Shown here: positions 11,492 to 22,329 of the stretch, one piece after another
Numbering within the stretch: the stretch's first letter is position 1
Layout: the number at the start of each line of letters is the position of its first letter
Source of the DNA: Proteromonas lacertae
Lineage: Eukaryota; Sar; Bigyra; Opalinata; Proteromonadidae
NCBI GenBank assembly: GCA_002245135.1
Contig: NGBS01000001.1
Coordinates: 62,001 to 126,000, forward strand
Reading direction: 5' to 3'
Length of the DNA: 64,000 bases
The notes under the pieces: generated by a model
What the model was told of the DNA's origin: nothing
The model's database searches: none
The model's input: only the letters and a program-made list of their open reading frames with translations
Position numbers and translations under genes: made by a program

Positions 11492-12434
11492 TTAACCTTC
11501 ATTGTGCTCTACAGATTGTTCTATTTGACCACTTGCCTTTGTATCACATTTCATTAACTCTCTCAAAAACATAGTAGCATAACTGCCACTTGCTATAAAA
11601 TATTAATAACATAATATACTTAAATCAAAACCAATTTCAAGTGCACGATACTTACCACTAGTAGGTTGATCTATCTGTTTACCATTCAGCTTATTAACAT
11701 CAGTAGCATATAACAAATCATCTGAATTATTGTAATATAATATTTTATATTCTATCTTTTTTGGCAATTCTATTAAGTTTCTATAAGCACCAGATAATTG
11801 ATATATTCTTTGTTTTGCTGAAACCCATCCATATTTATCTAATTCCAACTCCTTCAATAATTTCTATCATTATATTATATTAATATATACATCATATATT
11901 GGATCATATAGTGCAGGGATAGACACATTTCCTCCTGGTAAAGGAATTACAACATCTTTAAAACTCAAATCCTTATCTATTCAATATAAATAATAATAAT
12001 AATATATACGTTCATTAATGTATTTCTCATCAACTATGATTGGTTTATTCTATTTACATATATATATATATATATATAATACATTTTCAAGTATTAAATC
12101 ACCAATTATAACATTATGAGGGAAATTATTAACACGATATGAAGCTAAATAATTCCATATATAACTCTGTAGTGAATGCAAATATAGCGTCTTTGTCTTT
12201 GTATTCAATTTATCAAAGGCGTTGTTGTAAGCATTTGAAAATTCAATTAAACCTTTTAAGATACTTCTTTCAATATAGAATGTATAATTATCAGGCATTT
12301 TCTAGATAAAAATATACTAATTATATTTCATACTTTCAATGCTTCAGATGCATTACCTGTTTCTTGAAATATTTTCTTTGCTTCATTTGCTTCTTTATTT
12401 CCATTTTCTACTGGTGTTAATATCAATTTACCAG

Positions 12435-12469
<35 letters not shown>

Positions 12470-13674
12470 ATAATAATTATAATTATAATATTATACATTT
12501 TCAAAATCTTCCTTTAACAAGTATCTTCCTATCTTATAAGATGGTATTTCACTATTACCAAATCTTTGCAAACCATAATAATTAATAAAACCATTACTTC
12601 TCATCAATTCAACTGATTTTTGAATTTCTTCATCTGGAGATTCAATATTTCTTATTATTATAGTAAAATAATTACCCTATTAATTACAGTTTTAACAAAT
12701 AAATATATACTTGATTCTGACCTAATCTCAACTCTTCATTTACATATTTACAATTACCAACAGATAAATTTGGACACTGTTTATTACTATACGCCAATCT
12801 TTCTTCAGTAACACGATAAGCAGTTATTCTTTGTGTTGTAACTGCTCTTTTATCTTTTGTTCCACTGTAAGAGAAGATTTTTGGTTTACAATGTAATGCA
12901 TAAGATAATTGAGATATTGCAGTCATTGTATCCATATTAAACTATAATATTATATATTATATATTAACATATATACTTTATGTAATGTAAACTCTAAATA
13001 ATCACCTCTATCTTTAGGCCACATCTCTCTTGTTCCTCTATTATCAAATTTTTCATTAACTTCCTTCTGCTTTGTACCAAGTCGACGTATTCTCATAATT
13101 GTATCATTTCCTTCTTTGTAAGTGTCGGATATTAAACATTTTGGATAGTATTCTTTGATTATTTGATGTATTTTTGTTCTTTGTGTTTTATCATTGTTTA
13201 TAAATGTTAATGGAGGTGGTATGTTATGCATATCTGTTGCTTTATACAATTCTGTTATTTTATCTATACATTCTGTTGAAATTAGTGGGTTTAAGAAGGT
13301 TATTCCTTTGTCATGTTGTTCAGATAATTCTTCTTCTGTTAATTCTTTTTCTATAACAATTAAAAGAATAAAAGACTATTTAAAATCATACTTGCTTCTT
13401 TAAATTTTGCAAATTCAGTAAGATATGTAATAGTTCCTTCTCTATCAATTTCTCTGACAATGAAATCTGTGCATTTGTGTTTTATTATTCCATTAAATGG
13501 TGTACTTTCATACAAATAGCACTCTATACCAACATCTTTTTCATTTACTGAAGTATTACTCACAACAAACTCATCAGGAATAGGTACGGGTTCAATAATA
13601 CTGTCATCATCGCTTTCTTTGATTTTTTTGAAATTTTCTTTCTTTTCAGAACGATTACTTCTTCTCCTTTTCAT
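11492..13674 (-). CDS. PUS7: TruD-family pseudouridine synthase PUS7
   Basis: Ten exons with introns of 27-58 nt give about 620 residues. The TruD motifs are clear: FSYSGTKDKRAVTTQRITAY carries the catalytic aspartate, followed by GNYFTIIIRNIE and NGFINYYGLQRFGNSEIPSY. Downstream the TRUD insertion includes LPGGNVSIPALYDPIYD. PUS7 isomerises uridine in UNUAR contexts in U2 snRNA, tRNA and mRNA. The N terminus MKRRRSNRSEKKENFKKIK is highly basic and could be a nuclear localisation signal. All exon joins keep frame, so this gene is a good control for the intron rules used here. A 58-nt intron at about 12437-12494 includes a long TA run. Confidence 0.92.
12437..12466 (-). repeat. TA microsatellite within a PUS7 intron
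   Basis: An uninterrupted TA run forms most of an intron that begins GTATAATATT and ends ATATAG on the minus strand. Removing it leaves the PUS7 frame intact. Similar TA runs in the window also sit inside introns. Confidence 0.85.
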
Positions 13675-13750
13675 AAACAGAAAATGATTAAAAAAATAAA
13701 AACGAATATATTTTTAGATTAATTATCAAAATTATATTCGTTTCAGATTG

Positions 13751-14541
13751 ATGAAATTCTTGATTTGCTTATTTCTCGCAATTCTTCCTTTGATATTATC
13801 AGCTAGTGATAAAAAAGAAGATGCAGTAGTTGTATTAAACGACAAAAATTTCAATACTCAATTAAAGAAAGGTGATTGGTTTTTGAAATTGTATTATTAC
13901 ATTTATATAATGTTTATTCGTAGTTATGCACCATGGTGTGGACATTGTAAAAGATTAGCTCCAATTTACGAAGAAGCAGCAGAAAGTGTCAAAGGAGATA
14001 TTAATTTTGGTGAGATTGATGCAACTAAAGAAAGAAGTACATAACACAGTTTAATATTATTTACTATAGAACTTGCTGCTAAATTTGGTGTAAATTCTTA
14101 TCCTACTCTATATTTCTATCATGATGGTAAATATTATCGTTATCAACAATCGTATATTATGTTCAGTTGATTTTTTTGTTGAATAGAAGAACTGTAAAAG
14201 ATTTAGTTGAATTTGCAAAAGAAGGTTATAAAAATGCTGAAGCTGCTTCAGGAGTTGGTGTTGATATCGGTTGGAGAGCTGAAATAGAATTGTATATGAT
14301 TGAATTCTCAGAATTTCTTGATGATGGCTTAGAGAAATTATCAAAATTAATAAATGTCTCAAAACCAGTTGCATTTGTCATTTGCTTAGCTGTATTAGTC
14401 ATTACATCAATTGTTACATTTGTTATTTTGTTTATATATTGTCTTCCAATGCCAGAAGGTGATGAAAGTGAAGTATCAACAGGAGTAACTACAAATAGTA
14501 AAGTGGAAAGTGAAAATGTAGATCATCATAAAACAGATTAA
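13751..14541 (+). CDS. Membrane-anchored thioredoxin / protein disulfide isomerase (TMX-like)
   Basis: Four exons (introns 13891-13923, 14037-14069, 14152-14186) give 229 residues. The signal peptide MKFLICLFLAILPLILSA precedes one thioredoxin domain with the redox site FYAPWCGHCKRLAP, the cis-proline region NSYPTLYFYHDGKYYRY and RTVKDLVEFAKEG. A single transmembrane helix (VAFVICLAVLVITSIVTFVI) follows, with an acidic cytosolic tail. CGHC is the oxidase/isomerase-type active site of PDIs, so the protein probably forms disulfides in the ER lumen while anchored to the membrane, like TMX3. The first intron interrupts the codon just before the active site. It is divergent from PUS7 across 76 bp. 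Confidence 0.88.
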
Positions 14542-14625
14542 TATCTAATTTTGTTATATGTTGTTTATGGTGAGAATTTTTCATTTTTTATAATCTATTT
14601 TGAACAAAGAAATCTCAAAATAGAA

Positions 14626-16015
14626 ATGAATATTTTGATTTATAAACGATGTTTCAGTAGTTTGAGAGCATGTGTTATAGGTTCTGGGCCAGCAGGATGC
14701 TATGCAACAAAAGGCCTCCTATTACAGAATTTTAAAGTTGATATCATAGAAAAGAAACAGATTCCCTTTGGTTTGCTTAGATATGGTGTTGCTCCAGATC
14801 ATCAATCGATTAAAAAGTTACAGAATGAATTTTTAAAAGTAATAAACAATCCAAAAGTGACATTTGTAGGGAATGTTGCTTTCGAAAAAGATGTTAGTTT
14901 AAAAGAATTGGAAAGTATATATAATGTGATAGTTATAGCTTTTGGAACAAATTCACCGATTCCAATTAGAATTGAAGGTAAACAATCTCCAAATGTTATA
15001 CCAGCAATGAATTTTGTTAAATGGTATAATGGAGATGATGCATGTGCAAAATTAAAACCTAATTTAGAGTATGATACAATATCAATAATTGGAAATGGAA
15101 ATGTTGCTTTGGATTGTGCTAGAATCCTAACAATACCACCTATAGAATTCATAAAATCAGAATTATCACCCACAGCTTATGATATGATCAGTAAAAAGTA
15201 TATTCAATCTTTAATTATATATTATTAATAGTAAAGTAAAAAACATACATATAATAGGTAGAAGAGGACCATTCCAGTCATCTTTTGACCTTAAAGAATA
15301 TCGTGAAATCAAGAAATATGCAAATGTTATACTGAACAAAGATGATTTTCTATTAGGAATGACAAAATCAACAGAAACAGAAATATCAAAGAAAACAGTT
15401 TTACAACACAAAGTAAAAGAATTTAGTATTTATTATCTTTGAAATATATAATAATAATAAATAGATAAAGATTCTTTCTTAGAAGTAGATAAAACCAAAA
15501 AGAATATCTATTTCCATTTTCTACATCAACCTGTTTCTTATTCAATACTTGATGATGGTGTTATTGAATTGAAATGTAAAAGAACAAAATTAGTTGGAGA
15601 ACCATTTAGTCAGAAGAGTGAAGCAACAATTGAAGATACTCTAGACATTAAGAATGGGTTGTTATTATATAGTACAGGAACTAAAATGGATAAGACGAAG
15701 ACTTCTCTTCCATTATCTAGTAATGGGAGGTCATTAAATCATATAAATGGTAAAATGGTTGATTTTGATAGTTTATATTGCTGTGGATGGTGTAGTTCAG
15801 GAGGATCAGGGAATATTGGCGCAACTTATAGGAATGTGAGTGTAACATTGAATACAATTAAGAATGATGTTAAAAGCAACAAGATTAGAAGTATTAAAAA
15901 CACAGAACAATCTTTATTTGATGTATTACCAAAAAATAAGAATTACACAAATATGGAAGAAGTGATGAAGATATTAGAAAAAGAGAAGAAAGAACAAAAA
16001 AGAATTATATTTTAA
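14626..16015 (+). CDS. FDXR: NADPH:adrenodoxin/ferredoxin reductase (mitochondrial)
   Basis: Three exons (introns 15198-15231 and 15426-15464) give 438 residues. The start MNILIYKRCFSSLRA looks like a mitochondrial presequence. The FAD-binding motif VIGSGPAGCYATKGL follows, then IPFGLLRYGVAPDHQSIK and the NADPH-binding part SIIGNGNVALDCARIL with HIIGRRGPFQSSF. This is the flavoprotein that feeds electrons from NADPH to mitochondrial ferredoxin for iron-sulfur cluster and haem A synthesis. Near the C terminus the usual GW-x-KRGPTGVIAT block reads GWCSSGGSGNIGATY, so the lysine-arginine pair that sits close to the cofactors is replaced. This may affect coenzyme handling. It indicates a respiring or at least Fe-S-competent mitochondrion. 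Confidence 0.9.
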
Positions 16016-16102
16016 TAATTTGTTTTTCGTTGTATGTCATGTATTATTTTAAGTTGTTCCAAATTAATTTAAAATATAACCGTTTCAGTTTCGTTTTTTA
16101 TT

Positions 16103-18793
16103 ATGACTGAATTGAAGGTAACTCCGTTTAGTAAAAACTTCTCTTCGAATTACAGATATTCAGATGTATTTGGTCCTCCACCTGAAAAACGTTTCAAAGA
16201 CAAAGTGTATGATATATATTACTCAAAACCAGTTCAATTATTTTCGTTTATATGTATTTTCTATGCCTTATTCGCTGAAGAGTTTAAATATTTATTTGTA
16301 TCAATCAATGCAGATCCAGCTTTCAGTGGTGTTTCAATATTTCTACTGTGTTATTTTTTCAGTGAATTGTTGTTAACATGTTATTTAAATCAAAATTATT
16401 TATGGAGTTTCGACTTTTTTATTGATTTTATGGCAGCTGCTAGTTTAATAATAGATATAAATGGACTATATGATGATATAATATCTTCAAATGATGCAAC
16501 TGTTGTGTCAGCAGATACAACAAAATATGGAAGAGTAATAAAGTTAGATTCTCGATCAGCTAGAATATTAAGATTTGTTCGTTTTTTCAGAATTGGAAAG
16601 GTATTATCAGCTCTGAGAATCCGTCAACCAGTAGAATTAGAAGATCATCCATCTATGGTAGGTGATTTATTAACAGAAAAAATTATTCGAAGATTATTGG
16701 TTTGTATAATAGCCATGATTATCATTTTACCATTTTGTGATACGCTATTGTATGTAGAAACAATCAATGATGAATACTCTGGAGTAGGAGATATACACTA
16801 TTTATCTCAAATGGAAAATATCGACCAATATGAACGGTGTGATATGATAAAGACATTTCATCAGAATCATGGCACTTTATTATCATTTCAACTATGTGGT
16901 AGTTGTAATTATACAAATTTAAGTGAATGTGGTTTGAGTTTAGAGTATAAAAATGAAGATGAGATTAGAGATGCATTTAGATTCAGTGAATATATGGAAG
17001 TAAGAGTTTATAGTATATATATATATATATATATATATTATTGATTGATTGATTAGATTGTGAATCATTTAATACAACTGATAGAGAAGATCCAATGTGT
17101 ACATCACGTGCATTCTTCTCAACAAAGAAAGAATCAAAGAGTGCAGCTTCTTCTGAGATATATTACACTATATTGATTATAGCTATATTGTTTATTGGAT
17201 TCTTCATTTTTACTAGAGATGCTAGAGTATATATATATATTATAATTATAATTATAATTATAGAATATTGTTATTGAGCCAATCGAAAGAATGGTAGAAA
17301 TGGTAAAGAAACTACAAGAAAATCCTTTACAAAGAGAACTGCTAGAGAATTCAAAGAAACATAGCAGTGTGAGTAGTATGGAAACAGATAAAGGTGGAAG
17401 TACACAACAATCAGATGAAATGGATTTATTACAAATGACTTTCACTAAAATTACTGCATTATTACAGTTAGGATTTGGTGAAGCAGGTGCAAATATCATA
17501 GCAAATAGTATTAGTGCTGATGGTGAAATAGATACTAATAAAAGTGGTAAAAGAGTGATGGCAATATTTGGATTTATAAAAATTCATTCTTTTATGGATG
17601 TAACTGAATGTTTACAGGAAGATGTGATGGTATTTGTGAATAATTTAGGTAAAATAATCCATCGAGCAGTTCATTCATATAAAGGAAGTGTGAATAAGAA
17701 TATTGGAGATAGTTTTTTGACTGTGTGGAAATTGTATTCTGAAATTGATGAGAAGTATATTCAACATCGAAGTGTTGGTAAAATGGGTGCTTTTAAAATG
17801 GGTGTAGGAAAAGATCCAAAAGAGTTAGAATTGCATTTAAAGAATACAGCTGATAACGCATTAACAGCGTTTTTAAAAATAGTATTAGATATAAATGCAT
17901 GTACAAGAGCTCCAAAAGAAAAAGTTATAGTAGATAATGATGGCACAAACACTCAAGCTGAAATCTACAATTACATTACTCATCCATATTTGGTAGAAAG
18001 GAAATGGAAGTTGGAAATGATGTTAGGATTACATATAGGATGGGCTATTGAAGGTGGAATTGGTTCAATTCATAAGATTGATGCAAGTTATTTATCTCCA
18101 AATGTAAATATTGCTGCTAGATTAGAACAAGCTACATTCCAGTATAAAGTTCCTCTTTTATTTTCTGAACCATTTGAAGCATGTTTATCAATAACTGTAT
18201 ATATATACCAAATGTATTTTATTCATATATTTAGACTCAAAAATATTGTAGGAAGATTGATAAAGTGACAGTAAAAGGTTCAAATGTTCCTATTGGGCTT
18301 TATACTTTTGATATTTATAACAAAGATGTTACTATCTCTATCCCAGATAAGCCAAAATCAGATAAAGAAAAAGAAGGTGGTAGTAATCATTCTGCAATGA
18401 ATTCTGCTAAAAGTAAAACAAACCCTACTCCCAAAAGTATATTTATTGTTAGTTTTACATTTGTTATAGAGCTACTAGAAAGAAAATTCTCACTTCAGAA
18501 AAGAGTAGACGGTAAAATAGCTCAAGAAGTCATTAATTTACAACATGACATAGATATTCGTTTTCCACTAGTATTTCAAAAAGGTTTGGTGCATTATGAA
18601 CAAGGAATGTGGGATAAATCAGTCGTATTATTTGATTTTTCTCATTTATATAATTTAGGTGGAATTTAACGAAGCATTGCAATACAAACCAGATGATGGA
18701 CCATCTCAGACGTTGTTGCGCTTCATGGCATCTCACAATAACGAAGCTCCTAAAGATTGGCCTGGTTATCGTGAATTAACTTCAAAATATTAG
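16103..18793 (+). CDS. Voltage-sensor-linked class III nucleotide cyclase
   Basis: Six exons (introns 33-44 nt) give 834 residues. Residues 30-230 form a voltage-sensor-like bundle: S1 near FSFICIFYALFAEEF, an acidic S3 (FDFFIDFMAAAS) and an arginine-repeat S4 (SARILRFVRFFRIGKVL). An extracellular cysteine-containing loop and another helix (YYTILIIAILFIGFFIF) lead into NIVIEPIERMVEMVKKLQ, the linker common before protist cyclase domains. The class III catalytic domain starts near VMAIFGFIKIHSFMDVTE and includes NIGDSFLTVWKL and HIGWAIEGGIGS, followed by LSPNVNIAARLEQAT. Ion-channel-like adenylate cyclases are known in ciliates and apicomplexans. The product (cAMP or cGMP) is not certain. A single catalytic domain implies homodimerisation. 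Confidence 0.85.
17013..17056 (+). repeat. TA-rich intron of the cyclase gene
   Basis: This 44-nt intron starts GTATATATAT, runs through a TA repeat and a short ATTG repeat, and ends TTAG. It joins phase 1 codon halves without a frame change. Confidence 0.8.
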
Positions 18794-18917
18794 ACTGTAG
18801 ATTATATATATATATTACTTAATTACCATTTTTGCATGTTTAATATATCACAGCATAAAAATTCAAAAAATAGAAATATAGTCGTTTCAACGTTCCTCAA
18901 TTCAAAATTTTTAAGAT

Positions 18918-21900
18918 ATGCAAAGCTTTGTCAATAACGAGTTACTTGCTATATTACCATCACATGTCGAAGTATTTTAGCATATTTACAATAAATAGGA
19001 GGTAACAAGAGTTATTAGAAGCAGAAGTGAAATGGATATTGTTTACAAGTCTGATTTCATACATAAAGTAATGAAGGTTTTTAATATAGCAGATATAAAC
19101 AAAAATAAAGTGCAGATGTTTTATGAAAACAGCAGGTTGCTGTTAGACTGCAATTTATCTTTCGCCATTCCTTCAGAAGTGTTTCAGATAGATAAATGCA
19201 ATGCGTACGTAATGGTATGTAGAGAATATTATGATATGGACTTTGAGGACCTGATTCAGAGAAAAATGTTACCAGAGAGCGATATAGTCTTTAGAATCAC
19301 TATATTGTGTAATATGTTAATGATATTAGGCGAATATGATATAATGTTAAGCAATATTAAATGTTCAAACATTACAATCAGCTCAGATGGAAGTATGAAA
19401 CTATGTGATATGTTATTAAACATATTAAGAGGTCAAGAAGATCATGATGTAAGTTACAAAAGCCCTGAAGAACTGAAGGGACTAGAATTACATGAGAAGA
19501 GTGTAGTTTGGTCTGTAGGATGTATATTATATAGATTATTCACACAAAAGTTGCCATTTAATGTGGATAATAATGCTAGTATGACTGCATGTAATATCAT
19601 GAAATGTATATATAACAAGGAGTTGATAACAAATATTTCTATGAAAGAGTTGATTGATGAAACATTACAGGTTAAAATTGAAGATAGAATAAACCTTAAA
19701 CGCCTACAATCTAGAATAATAAAAGTTAAAAGAATGTGTAAAGATGGTAATAATTACGCAATGTTGTTAAAAGAAAGAAGTGATGTATTATTTAGTAAAG
19801 ATCCACATATCATCACTTTACCTTTATTATTTCGACCAATATTGTATAATCAAACTACAGAATGGGAGAAAATAAAAGATCAAATGATTGAATCTTATAA
19901 TATCAGGCAGAATGATAGACTTCTATCTATATTATTATCGATGAAATCATTCAAAAGAGATTACCATATAAAAGATAGGCTATTATTTCATCTTCATCAC
20001 CAATGTTCAGAAAGAAGCGAATGCTATTTAGATGAAGTTGTTTTTAATATACATATTGATATTGATGAAGTTTATAACTATGATGAGAGAATTGAGATAA
20101 ATAGAAAGTATGTTTGTTCATGTGAGAAGGAAATGGATTATTTCTTTAGGATAATGACACTAATCAATCCAACAAAATTGCAATTTGGTATATCTCTTCG
20201 AAATGTCATTTGATTAGATAAGTATTTTTCATTTAATGTACAAGTCAGACATCAAATATTATTTGCATCATATTTTCAGCAACTAACAAATCTTAAAGTA
20301 TTAGATTTATCTAACTGTTGTATTAATGCTTATTTCATTGCATCATTTGTTAAATCCATACCGTATATGAGACTAACGTATGTTAATCTTACATGTATAA
20401 GATATTTTCATATATAAATTATTAAAATAGTTAATCCGATTGGTTCAACTGGATTTAGATTATTTATTCCTTATTTGCATTTGTTAATCAACAACAAGGA
20501 AGAATTGATATTGTCTGGGATGAATTTAAATGATGCATCAGTAAAACAATTATGTTCACAATTTCCTAAATTAGCATTTCTAAGTAGAATAGATTTAACA
20601 GAAAACCCCAATATTCATTCATTTAGCTTGAAATGGTTATTCTCCAAATTTACTGAAAAGAAGGTAACATTTGATATAAATCGAAATATCACAGATTTAC
20701 TGATAGATAATAGTGTTGCATTGTTTAAAGATTTTAAAAATGGTGCATATAATTGTCTCACTCTTAGTGATATCCAAATTGATGAAAATTTCTTGGAATA
20801 TTGTATAGTATCAAGATATAATGAGTGTGATAAAGTAAGCTTCTTTGATTTGAGTTGTATATTTTTATTATTTATTCGATTTCATAGATAATAGATTGAA
20901 AAAAAGAGTTGTACCTATTTTGCTAAACAATTTATCGATAGATGTTCAATATCAGCTTCAAGGTAATCCTATAGGAGATGATGGAATGAAGGTATTATCT
21001 CATTATCTAGATATAATAATATGTGATGAAACAAATATAATGGATTGCTCCAGTATAATAATTGTTATTTAGTATGTTATAGAGATGGGATTATCTTCAA
21101 AAGGATTAGCATACATTGTTAAAGGTTTAAAAAGGATTGAAAAAAAGGTTAAATTGAATATAAGTGGTAATCATATTCTTAAAATAGATATTTTAATGAG
21201 ATATATATCGCACAGATATATTAGCATTAGAAAACTAATTATTCATGGTATTTATATATATAATTTATTGAATAGATAATCCTATTGGTAATGCTGGTTT
21301 TACATTATTAACAAACTATTTGGATTTGGTGATTGATGAAAATGGTGATATGAATCTAAATAATATGTCATTAGATGATGAAAGTTTATTATTATTAGCA
21401 GCTAATATGCATAATATCAAAAATTGTAGAAAAATTAGCTTAAATGGAAATAATATTGAATTCAATGGATTAAGATCTGTATGTTCAACATCATTAACTA
21501 ATCAAGACTATCCTTTCATTCATGTGAAATGTCCATTATGGACAAATGAAGAAGTGGAGTTTTATTTAGATTACTGTGTTAAGAAGAGAAGAAGGGTTGG
21601 TGATTGCATCTATGATTTTTCTAGTATAGTATATATATTAAAATACTATAGATTTAAATGTAAATGATTCTCATATTAGAATAATTAAACATATCCACTA
21701 TGAAAAGCTAGATTTATCCTATAACAAAATCTCTTCTGTAGGATTGGAAAAATTGCTAAAGCATTTGCCTGATAATGCCATATATATTTCAATATATAAT
21801 AACCGAATCGGAGATGAAGGAATTGAGATTGTATGCAGATATCTAGATGTTTTTATTGAAGTAGTTAGAATGGGGAAATACATCTTCGTTAAATCTTTCA

Positions 21901-22196
21901 AGTATTATTATCAATATAGTATTTTTTTTAATGTTTTAATAGATGTTGGAATGAGTAGGAATGGATTAAGGATGTTAATAGAAAGATTAAAGAAATATTA
22001 CCCATTACATATTATAAATATTTTTGGATTTGTATTAAATGAAACAGAATTGGAAATAATAAGAAAAAATAAAGAAGTATTTAACTGTTTGCATGAATTA
22101 ATGATAACTACAAGAACAAACATAGATAAATCTTCATTCAATTTATTTCAAAGAATATTTCCAGCAATTGGAACGATTTACTGCTCTTTTGTATAA
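18918..22196 (+). CDS. Pseudokinase-like protein with leucine-rich repeats
   Basis: Nine exons with introns of 24-36 nt give 1013 residues. The true start (MQSFVNNELL) is on a short first exon at 18918. Residues about 30-260 look like a protein kinase fold: an N-lobe, then LSNIKCSNITISSDGSMKLC where HRD and DFG should stand, then YKSPEELKG for the APE region and VVWSVGCILYRLFTQKLPF. The catalytic aspartate and the DFG aspartate/glycine are missing, so it is probably a pseudokinase. The remaining half holds irregular RNase-inhibitor LRRs, for example ISLNGNNIEFNGLRSV and IYISIYNNRIGDEGIEIV. It is the same architecture as the gene at 39542-42214. A role as a signalling scaffold is inferred. Confidence 0.75.
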
Positions 22197-22329
22197 TAAA
22201 GTAAATAATAAAAACATTTTCATTATTTTTATATTATGTATAATATATTATCATATTTGATTTGTTTATTTTCTAATTTATACAACAACAAACAATTTAC
22301 AATTTAAAAACACACACTAAATAATTAAT

